Shown here: positions 26,152-35,093 of the stretch, piece by piece
Layout of the letters: each line of letters starts with the position of its first letter
Position numbering within the stretch: the first letter of the stretch is position 1
Source of the DNA: Flavobacteriales bacterium
GTDB lineage: Bacteria; Bacteroidota; Bacteroidia; Flavobacteriales_E; Vicingaceae
DNA length: 64,000 nt
Assembly (NCBI GenBank): GCA_020853105.1
Contig: JADYZM010000040.1
Location: forward strand, 49,915 to 113,914
Direction: 5' to 3'
The notes under the pieces: model-generated
Told to the model about the DNA's origin: nothing
Databases searched by the model: none
The model's input: the letters and a program-made list of their open reading frames with translations, nothing else
Translations under genes and position numbers: made by a program

Positions 26152-28932
26152 TTATTTAGTAGTTTCCTCACTTTTCTTTTTACCACCAAATCGTGTGATT
26201 TTATAGGAAATACTAATCATGTAGTATCTTCCTAGAGAGATTATTCGTTGGTCTTCAATGTAGTTGTTTTGACTGGTTCTGTTTATTCCAATATTTTGAT
26301 TAAAAATATCATAGACTGCGAATTTGATTAATCCTGCATCTCCTTTTAGGAATTTTCTCGAAAAATGAGCTCGCCAAATTGGAACTTTTGGATTGTCGGT
26401 AAATTGGTCGCCAGAATACATAGTATATTCTATCGAAGTGTTAAAGGAATATTTTTTGAAAAAATCAACCATAAAGTCTCCATACATTTGGTTCGAAATA
26501 TAGTTTTGGTTCAGGGAGTTGTTTGATGAGTATTCGGTTGAATTTATTGAGATTCGAGAACCTCCTTTAAGGTCAAACAATTCTTTATTTCTATTTTCTA
26601 AGCTTAAATCAATAGTACGGCTAAACCTGTCAACATTGTTTTTAATTGTATTAACATATACAATACTTCTATTATAGCTGGAGCTTAGACCAATATTTAT
26701 TTTACTGCCAATAGGTCTGATTGGGGTACTGTAATAAAAATAACCAGAAATAGAATAATCTTTATCTACATTGATTGGAGTAGTTGTGGTTATATAATAA
26801 TTATCAATAACTTGAGAGTTGGTTATTTTGTTTAAGGTATAATTTGCTGAAAGAGTAGCAAAAATATTGGTAAAAGAAAATTGGTTAAAACGCATAAATC
26901 GAATAACTCCATTGTGATTATATTCAGATTTTAAGTCAGGGTTTCCTTTATAAAGGTTAAGAGGATTGCTGTTATTTATTGTAGGTTGAAGTTGGTCTAT
27001 ACTTGGTTGTTGAATGTATGTTTTATAATCAAACATAATTCTCCCTGTTGTTGCCATTTGATAAGTCCATTTTAAATTGGGTAAAACATCCCAATTTTCC
27101 CTATTAACTTTTGTAGAAATGGTTTTTATATCTCCACTAAGTTTTGAATTTTGGAAACCAACACCTACAGTTACATTGGAATTTCCTTTGATAATTTTGG
27201 TGCCGATACCATATTGGTCATATATAAAGGTATTATCGTAATTCTGGCTTAATCTTGAGTTTAAGGACTCTTGTTGGTTGAGAATATTGATATCAAAAAA
27301 ATCTTTTTTATAGTTGGTTTGAAAATTCTTTCTCTGATAACTCAATTCCAAGTATTTTCCTTTTGCATAAGGCTCAGTGTAGTTTAATTTAGCCTCGTAG
27401 TTAAACTGAGCATTTAGTGAATTTTGTTGTTGTTTTAAGGTTGTGTCTTTTATAAAGTAATCGTTATAATTTAAGATTTCATTTTCTCTTAAATTTTCGA
27501 AGCTACCAACTGTAGCGTTTGCGACCAAAGAACGACCGACTCTACTGAATCTTTTTCCATAAAGTATGCTGCCATTACCCGACAAATCATTGCCAAGAGT
27601 TTGATTATTAGAGTTGCTTCTATTCAGATAGTAACCGTCTAACGAAATGTTATCAGTTGAGGTATAATTTGTATTGTTTAGGTTAGAAACCAATAAACTG
27701 GTTTTGATAGTTAGGTCTTGAGTTGAGTCGAGTTTATGAGTATATTTTAGGTTCACCCTATGGTTTTGATTCAATTGGTTTTCTGAGTTATTTTCAAGTG
27801 CCTTGAAGTTTGTAGTATCAGAATCTGTAATGTATTGTCGGTTTGAAATACTTTTAATGTCTTTATCCAAGCGATTGTAGAAATAATTTCCTGAAAATGA
27901 AGCACCGGGTGTAAGTTCAATGTTTAGATTTGCACCTCCAGCAATTGTTTTTGTCAATCCGTCGTTTGAGTTTCTCGAACCAATCGGAACTCCATAACTA
28001 TTTGCATTTGGATCTGAAAATCCACCACCTGCATTTTGTGCTCCACCAACAAAATTTAAATAATCCCTGTATGAAAAACCTTGCTTATTAACATTGTTAA
28101 TCATTCCAAGTGTGGAAAGTTGCATCTTGTCTGTAAACTTATTAATGTTAAACCGATTATCATACATGGCATTTTTGTCGTCGTTTGTTCCGCCTCCTGC
28201 TTCAACTGTTCCGAAAAGTCCTTTTTTTCTATCTTTTTTTAATTTTAAGTTGATTGTTTTAGATCTGTCGCCATCATCAATGCCTGTTATTTTTGAAATT
28301 TCTGAGTAATCGTCATAAACTTGAACTTTTTTAACCATATCGGCAGGTAGGTTTTCGGTTGCCAATTTGGTGTCATCACCAAAAAACTCTTTACCATCTA
28401 TCAATATTTTCTTCACATTTTCTCCTTGAGCTTTGACTGTACCGGTTTTATCGATTTCAACCCCGGGTAGTTTTTTTAATAAGTCTCCAACATTTGCATC
28501 TGGTTGGGTTTTAAAGGCATCGGCATTGTATTCTATAGTGTCTTTTTTTATCAACATAGGCACGTGTTCATCTTGAATTTCAACAGTTTTAATGAGCTCT
28601 GCTTTTAAATTCAGGGTAATTGTCCCAAATGAAGTTTCTGCTGGAGTTTGGTCGGTAACTGAAACTGTTTGATAATGAGTTTGGTATCCGACAAATGAAA
28701 TTTGAAGTAAATATTCACCATTTTTTGCCTGTTTGATTGAAAAATCACCATCTGCATTAGTGGTGCTAAACTTATAAAAAGTAGAGTCTGTTTTATTTAA
28801 AAGCATTACAGTTGCTCCTGGCATTGTAAGGCCACTTTGGTCAGCAATTTTTCCAGAGAAATTATGAGTTTGAGCAATTATTTCTTTGCAAAAAATAGTA
28901 GTAATCAATAAAATAAAAAGGTGTTTAAACAT
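26152..28932 (-). CDS. Outer-membrane beta-barrel protein (PF14905-type) with carboxypeptidase-regulatory domain
   Basis: A 926-residue outer-membrane protein: signal peptide (ending near residue 20), a CarboxypepD_reg-like Ig fold (SGKIADQSGLTMPGATVML), a plug-like segment with NVGDLLKKLPGVEIDKTG and ILIDGKEFFGDD, then a long beta-barrel. Unlike TonB-dependent nutrient receptors it lacks an obvious TonB box and belongs to the 'outer membrane beta-barrel family' common in Bacteroidota. The GLPGLI protein gene lies 15 bases upstream, a pairing frequent in this phylum, so the two likely act together at the cell surface. Ligand unknown. Confidence 0.88.
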   Translation of the reverse strand: MFKHLFILLITTIFCKEIIAQTHNFSGKIADQSGLTMPGATVMLLNKTDSTFYKFSTTNADGDFSIKQAKNGEYLLQISFVGYQTHYQTVSVTDQTPAETSFGTITLNLKAELIKTVEIQDEHVPMLIKKDTIEYNADAFKTQPDANVGDLLKKLPGVEIDKTGTVKAQGENVKKILIDGKEFFGDDTKLATENLPADMVKKVQVYDDYSEISKITGIDDGDRSKTINLKLKKDRKKGLFGTVEAGGGTNDDKNAMYDNRFNINKFTDKMQLSTLGMINNVNKQGFSYRDYLNFVGGAQNAGGGFSDPNANSYGVPIGSRNSNDGLTKTIAGGANLNIELTPGASFSGNYFYNRLDKDIKSISNRQYITDSDTTNFKALENNSENQLNQNHRVNLKYTHKLDSTQDLTIKTSLLVSNLNNTNYTSTDNISLDGYYLNRSNSNNQTLGNDLSGNGSILYGKRFSRVGRSLVANATVGSFENLRENEILNYNDYFIKDTTLKQQQNSLNAQFNYEAKLNYTEPYAKGKYLELSYQRKNFQTNYKKDFFDINILNQQESLNSRLSQNYDNTFIYDQYGIGTKIIKGNSNVTVGVGFQNSKLSGDIKTISTKVNRENWDVLPNLKWTYQMATTGRIMFDYKTYIQQPSIDQLQPTINNSNPLNLYKGNPDLKSEYNHNGVIRFMRFNQFSFTNIFATLSANYTLNKITNSQVIDNYYITTTTPINVDKDYSISGYFYYSTPIRPIGSKINIGLSSSYNRSIVYVNTIKNNVDRFSRTIDLSLENRNKELFDLKGGSRISINSTEYSSNNSLNQNYISNQMYGDFMVDFFKKYSFNTSIEYTMYSGDQFTDNPKVPIWRAHFSRKFLKGDAGLIKFAVYDIFNQNIGINRTSQNNYIEDQRIISLGRYYMISISYKITRFGGKKKSEETTK

Positions 28933-28947
28933 AATCTTTAAACTAGC

Positions 28948-29685
28948 TTATCTAGGTCTGCCCATGCCTCCGAATCCACCACTTTTCCTCATTTCCTCCA
29001 TTTTTTCTTTAACTATTTGATGAAACTCTTCTCTGGTAACTATTTTGCCTTCGGTAGGTTCTCTAAATTCATCAGATTTTATTTCTTTGAAAGTAATTTC
29101 TGATGCGGTTAATGTTCTTTTTTCCTTAGAAATATATACTTCCAAAATCATACCTGGCAAATCGAGATATTTTTCAGGTCCTTTTGAAATAGGAATTTCA
29201 GTTGTAAACCAAGCTTCTAATGCTCCGGTCGTATCTTCAAAGATAGCTTTCAAACACGGGTATCCCAATATAGGTTTCATTTCGCCAGTCATTTTCCATT
29301 TTATTTCTTCTTTTCCTTTAATGATAAACGATTTACCCATAAAATCTTTTTTCTCAATAAAAACTCCAGTTTCAGAATTTGAGTAGGTTTCGTTGTTTGC
29401 ATTTGCATATCTTCTCATCATCATTTTAATAAAGTTCTGCTCGTCAGGATTTTCCTCAATTGGGATATTTGTGTAACTAGAGATAGTATTGTTAAACACT
29501 AATTTTCGTTGAAAAACTACTGAATCCGGAACCATTGTAGCCCATTCAGCCCATCCTTGTTCTTCTGCTTTTTTTAAATCTGGCTTTGTATTAATTATTT
29601 CTTTATACACAATAACTCCAGAGCTATTCTGTGCTTGAGTAAAAACTGCAATTACAATAAAAAGTATAGTTGATAAAAATTTCAT
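28948..29685 (-). CDS. GLPGLI family protein
   Basis: I use the ATG at 29685 (245 residues), which directly precedes the hydrophobic signal ending in TQAQ; the ATG at 29721 lies upstream of the putative -7 box (29704-29711). The family's name-giving motif is present as YLDLPGMILEVYI, preceded by AWFTTEIPISKGP and followed by EI-containing strands. GLPGLI proteins are periplasmic or surface proteins of unknown function in Bacteroidota. A Gly/Pro-rich tail (GGFGGMGRPR) ends it. It overlaps no neighbour and is the first gene of a pair with the outer-membrane barrel. Confidence 0.87.
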   Translation of the reverse strand: MKFLSTILFIVIAVFTQAQNSSGVIVYKEIINTKPDLKKAEEQGWAEWATMVPDSVVFQRKLVFNNTISSYTNIPIEENPDEQNFIKMMMRRYANANNETYSNSETGVFIEKKDFMGKSFIIKGKEEIKWKMTGEMKPILGYPCLKAIFEDTTGALEAWFTTEIPISKGPEKYLDLPGMILEVYISKEKRTLTASEITFKEIKSDEFREPTEGKIVTREEFHQIVKEKMEEMRKSGGFGGMGRPR

Positions 29686-29894
29686 AAGTACGTTTGTTTC
29701 ACACAAAAATACCAAAGTCAAAAAAAGAAATGTTGAATATTATTTCAACGGTTTTAATTTGTTGTAGGCGGTTAATTCCAGATAATTTATCAAAAATTAA
29801 GAAGTTAACTTTTTATTTAACTTCGTTGAATTTGTTAAAAATGAAACAGTTTTAATTTTAACTCGTAAAATCAGTTTCTTTTAAAATTAAATAT

Positions 29895-30356
29895 ATGCAA
29901 AAATTACTACCAATTTTCCCGCTTATTTTATCTTCTCTTTTCGGATTCTCACAAGTCAATTTTTCTGGTTATTTAGTTGATGAGACCGATAAAAGCATGA
30001 AAGATGTTACTATCAATTTATATGAAGGAAATAACCTGATTTCTACAACCAAATGGACTAAAAAATTCACTTATGATTTGAAACTACAGAGTTATTACAC
30101 ACTAGAATTGGTTAAAGATGAATATATACCCAAAAGAATAGCAATTTCAACCTTTGAAGGCGATAAGGGTGCTGAACCTTTTATGTTTGTTATGGAGCTT
30201 ATCAGAAAAAGACAAGGAGTAGATGATTCAGAACTTGATTTTCCTTCAGCAATTATTGAGTACAAAAAGGGAAAGGGAGAATTTAACTTTAATTCAGATT
30301 ATTCTCGGAACATTAAACGCGAACACGAAGCAGCTTTACATCAAACGGAAAACTAA
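29895..30356 (+). CDS. Secreted protein of unknown function
   Basis: A 153-residue protein with a signal peptide ending in GFSQ. The rest (VNFSGYLVDETDKSMKDVT...) resembles an N-terminal carboxypeptidase-regulatory-like beta-sandwich without the following barrel. No family can be assigned. It converges with the lipoprotein gene downstream, overlapping it by four bases. Confidence 0.65.
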   Translation: MQKLLPIFPLILSSLFGFSQVNFSGYLVDETDKSMKDVTINLYEGNNLISTTKWTKKFTYDLKLQSYYTLELVKDEYIPKRIAISTFEGDKGAEPFMFVMELIRKRQGVDDSELDFPSAIIEYKKGKGEFNFNSDYSRNIKREHEAALHQTEN

Positions 30357-30904
30357 AATCCCGATTTTTTCATAAACATTCTTACTTTTTCAAATTCTGG
30401 AGAATCTTTTCTGTAGAACTCAATTTTTTCAGAATAGATTTCTTTTTTGTCAACTTTATCAAATAAAAATGATTTTAAAACCTCAGTAGTAACAGAATCC
30501 GGTGAGAAATTTTTACTCATGTATTCTTCTTCAATAGTTTGTATGTAAAATTCATTTTTCCCGGTCCACCCATATTTTAAATAAAGATAGGTGCTGTCTT
30601 GATTTTCTACATTAAACAAAATTGTTCCGTTCAAATTCGTGGAATAAACTCGATATTGGGCAGCACTTTTTGAACGACCATTTTTATCTAATGTTTTATG
30701 AGAAACCTGTAAAACAGAACGATTTAGTTTTTCAATTAACAATTCATCTCTTGAACCGTCTTCTTGAAATGCTACCCAGATTCCTTCTAAATTTTTATCA
30801 GTTTTTAGAGCATCTTCATACGTGCAAAGCTCAACTTTGCCTTGATATGGACAGCCAAACAACAGAATACTAAGTAAGGATAAGAAAAAAAGTTTTGTTT
30901 TCAT
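30353..30904 (-). CDS. Lipoprotein of unknown function
   Basis: I start at the ATG at 30904 (183 residues): the hydrophobic signal runs directly into ILLFGCPYQG, a lipobox with Cys near residue 18. An ATG at 30937 would add 11 residues before the signal. The remainder is beta-rich and shows no family I recognise. It is convergent with the preceding secreted-protein gene. Confidence 0.7.
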   Translation of the reverse strand: MKTKLFFLSLLSILLFGCPYQGKVELCTYEDALKTDKNLEGIWVAFQEDGSRDELLIEKLNRSVLQVSHKTLDKNGRSKSAAQYRVYSTNLNGTILFNVENQDSTYLYLKYGWTGKNEFYIQTIEEEYMSKNFSPDSVTTEVLKSFLFDKVDKKEIYSEKIEFYRKDSPEFEKVRMFMKKSGF

Positions 30905-30967
30905 TTCTGATGAAGATATTAAATTTTGCAAGGTCAAGTTTAATTAGTAAAATCTAAAAATAGGTAA

Positions 30968-30975
30968 TAAATTTG
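30968..30975 (+). promoter_or_regulatory. -7 box (TAAATTTG) for the acyltransferase gene
   Basis: TAnnTTTG match 15 bases before the chosen ATG at 30991; it makes the upstream TTG an unlikely start. Confidence 0.4.
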
Positions 30976-30990
30976 AAAAAAAATTTTTTG

Positions 30991-32130
30991 ATGGAAAATT
31001 TTGATGATATAAGATGTTATAATGATGATGAATACTTATCTGTAGCAACCATGTTAGTAAAAGAGCCAATTTTATTACATGGGATACAAAAGTATCATCC
31101 TGATATGACAATTGATCAAATTAAAGATTTGTTGCTTTCGTTTCGTTCGCTTGATGAATTTCAATTCAATATTGTTAAAAAAAGCTTAGAAAGAGTTATA
31201 AAAACAACCATGACAGAATTCAGTGTTGATGGATTTTTTAATTTAAACCCTAATTTAAGTTATATATTTATGTCTAATCACCGAGATATAGTTTTAGACT
31301 CGGGGTTAATAAATTATCAATTAATTAAACAATCCGGTTTTGTTGGGTGTGAGATTGCAATAGGAAGTAATTTACTTAAAAACCCTATTGTTAAAGCTTT
31401 GGTTAGATTAAACAAAAGCTTTATGGTTAAGAGAAATCTTCCAATGCAAGAAATGATAGAGGCTTCTAAACAACTATCAAATTATATTCAGCATGTACTC
31501 AAGGTGAAAAAAAAATCTGTTTGGATTGCTCAGCGTGAAGGTCGTGCCAAAGATGGAAACGATACTACAAACCCAGGACTTTTAAAAATGTTATGTTTCT
31601 CTGCACAAGGAAGTATAATTGAACATTTAAAAGAGTTAAATATTATTCCTGTAACGATTTCATATGAGTACAACCCATGCGACGGTATTATGCTGCCCGA
31701 TTTGGTAGCAAAAGCAAAAGGAATAGCCTATCAAAAGCAGCCTGGTGAAGATAATATTCATATGGCAACAGGCATAGATGGTTTTAAAGGTAATGTTCAT
31801 ATATATTTTGGACAACCAATCAATGAAAAACTTAATAAAATTGGGGAAGCAAAAAACAAAAATGAATTATTGAAACTGGTTGCTGAAATTATTGATAAAG
31901 AAATTCAGATAAATTATAAATTATGGAAATCCAATTTTATTGCTTTTGACTTACTTGAAGGGATTTCACTATATGCGAATGAATATTCACCAGAAGAAAA
32001 ACAAACTTTTATTGAATATGTCGAAAAGCAAATCCGGAAAGTTCAGTTGGAAAACGAACCACTTGCAAAGCCTCTTTTTTATGAAATGTATGCAAATCCG
32101 GTTCGAAATAAAATTAAACAACTAACCTAA
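30991..32130 (+). CDS. Acyltransferase of the 1-acyl-glycerol-3-phosphate acyltransferase superfamily
   Basis: A membrane-associated acyltransferase for phospholipid or lipid synthesis. I choose ATG 30991 (379 residues) over the TTG at 30973, because a TAAATTTG promoter box overlaps the latter. Motif block I is NHRDIVLD, with H97 and D103 separated by five residues instead of the usual four (HX4D). Block III appears as REGRAKDGNDTTNPG and IPVTISYEYNPCD fits block IV. Bacteroidota homologues share this arrangement. It converges with ybaB, overlapping by nine bases. Confidence 0.82.
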   Translation: MENFDDIRCYNDDEYLSVATMLVKEPILLHGIQKYHPDMTIDQIKDLLLSFRSLDEFQFNIVKKSLERVIKTTMTEFSVDGFFNLNPNLSYIFMSNHRDIVLDSGLINYQLIKQSGFVGCEIAIGSNLLKNPIVKALVRLNKSFMVKRNLPMQEMIEASKQLSNYIQHVLKVKKKSVWIAQREGRAKDGNDTTNPGLLKMLCFSAQGSIIEHLKELNIIPVTISYEYNPCDGIMLPDLVAKAKGIAYQKQPGEDNIHMATGIDGFKGNVHIYFGQPINEKLNKIGEAKNKNELLKLVAEIIDKEIQINYKLWKSNFIAFDLLEGISLYANEYSPEEKQTFIEYVEKQIRKVQLENEPLAKPLFYEMYANPVRNKIKQLT

Positions 32131-32439
32131 TCCTGGTAACAAACCTATTGCCGCATGGCTCATTTCAGTTTGTTCAACTCTAGAAGCTTGTTCTAAGGCT
32201 CTGTTGCAGGCTTGTTGAACAGCAAATTCAATTTCAGATTTACTAGCTGAGATTTGAAAAGTTTCATTAATAGCTATTTCTTTTATTATCCTATTTCCGT
32301 TAACAATAACTTTGCAAGTTCCGTTGTCTGACTCACCAATAACACTTATGTTTTCCAATTTGATTTTTATTTCTTCAAATTGTTGCTTCATGCCTTCCAT
32401 TTTTGAAAGCATTTGTTTGTTTAAGAAATTTCCAAACAT
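32122..32439 (-). CDS. YbaB/EbfC family nucleoid-associated protein
   Basis: I start at the ATG at 32439 (105 residues), from which the sequence reads MFGNFLNKQML; an ATG at 32472 would overlap the upstream gene. The N-terminal helix (KMEGMKQQFEEIKIKLENI), the conserved beta core (GTCKVIVNGNRIIKEIAI), and the helical tail (FAVQQACNRALEQASRV) match the dimeric YbaB/EbfC fold, which binds DNA and compacts the nucleoid. It normally sits near dnaX and recR, neither of which is here. Confidence 0.9.
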   Translation of the reverse strand: MFGNFLNKQMLSKMEGMKQQFEEIKIKLENISVIGESDNGTCKVIVNGNRIIKEIAINETFQISASKSEIEFAVQQACNRALEQASRVEQTEMSHAAIGLLPGLG

Positions 32440-32443
32440 ATTT

Positions 32444-32608
32444 TTATTTTTTTCGAGAATAAAAAAGCACAAATAGCCAAACTATCAAGCTAAAAACAGA
32501 TGTAACTCTCAATTGCACAGATTCTTTTCCAAAGACAAGAAATGCTGTTACTAATAAAGCAACAAGAGTTAAAGCTACAGTAACTTTTATTTTATCTTTT
32601 TTTTGCAT
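32444..32608 (-). CDS. Small two-helix membrane protein
   Basis: A 54-residue protein with two hydrophobic helices (VALTLVALLVTAFLVF and VTSVFSLIVWLFVLFY) and a basic tail. I prefer the ATG at 32608 over 32629, because a TAGATTTG box (32617-32624) lies between them and the sequence from 32608 begins MQKKDK. It ends four bases before the ybaB start, so the two are likely one transcript. Function unknown. Confidence 0.6.
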   Translation of the reverse strand: MQKKDKIKVTVALTLVALLVTAFLVFGKESVQLRVTSVFSLIVWLFVLFYSRKK

Positions 32609-32616
32609 GATTTTTG

Positions 32617-32624
32617 CAAATCTA
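32617..32624 (-). promoter_or_regulatory. -7 box (TAGATTTG) for the small membrane protein and ybaB
   Basis: TAnnTTTG match on the minus strand nine bases before the chosen start at 32608. Confidence 0.35.
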
Positions 32625-32655
32625 ACCAAAGTGATTTAAATTAAAATGAAAAAAA

Positions 32656-32673
32656 TTCGTCGAAATTCGTCTA
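32656..32673. promoter_or_regulatory. Phased TTCGTCGAA-type palindrome pair upstream of the caspase gene
   Basis: TTCGTCGAA at 32656-32664 is followed at a 10-bp step by TTCGTCTA at 32666-32673, in the gap between the divergent small membrane protein and TPR-caspase genes. The same palindrome (TTCG-N-CGAA) occurs as pairs in front of rpoD and between meaB and a small ORF. Candidate operator; no known regulator assigned. Confidence 0.3.
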
Positions 32674-32703
32674 TAAAAACATGATGATAATCGAAAAATA
32701 AGA

Positions 32704-32711
32704 TAAATTTG
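32704..32711 (+). promoter_or_regulatory. -7 box (TAAATTTG) for the TPR-caspase gene
   Basis: TAnnTTTG match 33 bases before the ATG at 32744. A -33 TTG element is not evident. Confidence 0.45.
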
Positions 32712-32743
32712 CACTTCTTTGAAAATGAATTAATTATACAACT

Positions 32744-35083
32744 ATGAAAAAACAACTGATACTTATTTTTACAGCTGCATTGTGCAGCCTTAATGTTTCT
32801 TCTCAAGCCTATTTTGCATATATTAAAAATGGTGAGAAAGCCTATGCTGCAAAAGATTATAAAACTGCAATCGAAGAATTGACAAAAGTAATTGATGCAA
32901 AAGCAGATCACGATAAGGCTTGGAACTTAAGAGGATTGAGCTTTGAAGAGACCAACAGCATGGATAGGGCAGTGTTAGACCTAAAGAAAGCGACAGAACT
33001 TGAACCCAAAAATGCTCAATACCACTTTGATTTAGGAAGAGTGTTATACAAAACAGGCAAACTAGATGAATCAGCTTCAGCCTATGGGTTAGCAGCAGAA
33101 AATGATAAAAAAATGACATCGGCTTATGAGCAAAAAGCAATTGTATTAATTGAATTGAAAAAATTTCAAGAAGCTGTTGCCGCTACTGACGGAGCTATTG
33201 GAACAAATAAAACTTCAAATTTATATTATATCAAAGGTGTTGCACAAGATAGTTTGATGGATTTCCAAAATGCTAGTAACAGTTTTAACAGAGCAGTTTT
33301 TTACGATTCTAAAAATGTTAAAGCACATCTAGGGGCTGCCTTCACATTTTCTAAATTAAAAGATTATGAAAAATCAATGACTTCTTTAGATAAAGCACTT
33401 GCACTAGATGCCAATAATATTGAAGCTTTGCTTGTTCGCGTTGAAATCAATAAAGAACAAAATAATAGTACTAAGGCAATTGATGATTTAACTAAAATAA
33501 TTTCTCTTAATCCAGAATTACCAAAATATTTTGCAATGAGAGGTGAAGTTTATTTAAAAATGAGTCAGCACCCCAACGCTATTGCAGATTATTCAAAAGC
33601 GATTCAACTAAAATCTGATGATTATATGTTGTACTATCAGAGAGCAAAAGCTTATGAAATTGCATTGGATTATAAATCGGCAATCAAAGATTATGAGTCA
33701 ATAAAAAAGTATGCTCCTTATGATGGGACAGCATTAAAAATGCTAGATGAAGCCAAAAAAAGATTGTATGATTTGAATAAAGAAAGTAACAATCCTAAAC
33801 TTACTATTTTAGAACCAAAATTGTCTGCCTCCGGAGAATTACAAGTACCAAAAGGAACCGAAAAAGTAAAAATTAAAGCTAAAATAAACGATGAAAGCAA
33901 TATTGAATTCATTAAAGTAAATGGAACTGATGCTTTTTTTGATAAAGATTCATTGAACCCTGCGTTTACATTTGAAATCAATTCAGCCGATAAGGAAGTG
34001 AGTGTTTCAGCATTTGATGTGTATCAAAACGGAGAAACATTTACATACAAAGTGAAAGAAACAGAAGTTAAAGCCCCTGAAATTAAATTAATGGCTCCTT
34101 ATGCTTCAGACAATGGTATGGTTTATTTAGATGTTGAGTCACCAACACTTTATATTGAAGGGGTTTTATCTGATGAAAGTTTGATTGGAAAAATTATGAT
34201 TGATGGGACTGTTGCAAGTTTTGCCACAGAAGAACTTAACCCAAAATTTTCGGCTAATATAACTATTGCAAACAAAGATAATTTCAAAGTTTATGCTGAA
34301 GATATTTATGGTAATTCAATTGAAAAAACCTTTACTATAAATAGAGAAAACATCGCAATTTTAGCAGATAATCCAATGGGAAAAACATGGGTTGTTTTTA
34401 TCGAAAATGCTGATTATAAAAATTTTGCAAGTTTAGATGGTCCAACCAAAGATGTTACAATGATGAAATCAGCATTTGCAAAATACAAAATCAACAATAT
34501 CGTACATAAATCTAACATGACAAAATCTCAATTAGAAAAATTCTTTTCAATTGAACTGAGGGATTTAGTTAGAAGCAATCAAGTGAATTCAATATTAGTT
34601 TGGTATGCAGGTCATGGTAAATTTATTAATGAAACAGGATATTGGGTGCCTGTTGACGCAAAACGTGATGAAGAATTTACTTATTTCAATATCAATAATT
34701 TGAAAGCAGCAATGCAATCGTATTCAAAATACATTACACATACTCTAGTTATTACTGATGCATGTGAGTCAGGTCCCTCATTTTATCAAGCAATGCGATC
34801 AACTCCTAAAGAAAAAAACTGCAACGACTGGCAAGCTACTAAGTTTAAATCATCACAAGTGTTCTCATCTGCAGGTTATGAATTGGCAGTAGATAATTCT
34901 CAATTTACAAAAACATTCGCCGGCACTTTAGCTGCTAATCCCAACAGTTGTATTCCAATTGAAACAATTGTGAACAAGGTGAGTAGTGCAGTTGAAAAAA
35001 GTGGAGCTTCACAAAAACCTAAATTTGGGAAAATTGCCGGATTAGAAGACGAAGACGGCACTTTCTTCTTTATTAAAAAATAA
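32744..35083 (+). CDS. Secreted TPR-repeat protein with C-terminal caspase-like (C14) protease domain
   Basis: A 779-residue protein. Signal peptide ends near residue 21 (VSSQ). About eight TPR repeats cover residues 22-345 (for example AWNLRGLSFEETNSMDRAV and YYQRAKAYEIALDYKSAIKDY). Two homologous beta-sandwich segments follow (about 350-440 and 445-535; both carry an SxxxFxxExLNPxF-type stretch). The caspase domain spans about 545-779: it begins KTWVVFIENADYKNFASLDG and has the catalytic dyad His624 in YAGHGK and Cys674 in DACESG. It is followed after 10 bases by the propeller-PP2C gene, so the two form an operon. Periplasmic or surface location is inferred from the signal peptide. Targets unknown. 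Confidence 0.88.
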   Translation: MKKQLILIFTAALCSLNVSSQAYFAYIKNGEKAYAAKDYKTAIEELTKVIDAKADHDKAWNLRGLSFEETNSMDRAVLDLKKATELEPKNAQYHFDLGRVLYKTGKLDESASAYGLAAENDKKMTSAYEQKAIVLIELKKFQEAVAATDGAIGTNKTSNLYYIKGVAQDSLMDFQNASNSFNRAVFYDSKNVKAHLGAAFTFSKLKDYEKSMTSLDKALALDANNIEALLVRVEINKEQNNSTKAIDDLTKIISLNPELPKYFAMRGEVYLKMSQHPNAIADYSKAIQLKSDDYMLYYQRAKAYEIALDYKSAIKDYESIKKYAPYDGTALKMLDEAKKRLYDLNKESNNPKLTILEPKLSASGELQVPKGTEKVKIKAKINDESNIEFIKVNGTDAFFDKDSLNPAFTFEINSADKEVSVSAFDVYQNGETFTYKVKETEVKAPEIKLMAPYASDNGMVYLDVESPTLYIEGVLSDESLIGKIMIDGTVASFATEELNPKFSANITIANKDNFKVYAEDIYGNSIEKTFTINRENIAILADNPMGKTWVVFIENADYKNFASLDGPTKDVTMMKSAFAKYKINNIVHKSNMTKSQLEKFFSIELRDLVRSNQVNSILVWYAGHGKFINETGYWVPVDAKRDEEFTYFNINNLKAAMQSYSKYITHTLVITDACESGPSFYQAMRSTPKEKNCNDWQATKFKSSQVFSSAGYELAVDNSQFTKTFAGTLAANPNSCIPIETIVNKVSSAVEKSGASQKPKFGKIAGLEDEDGTFFFIKK

Positions 35084-35093
35084 ATTTTAGAGA

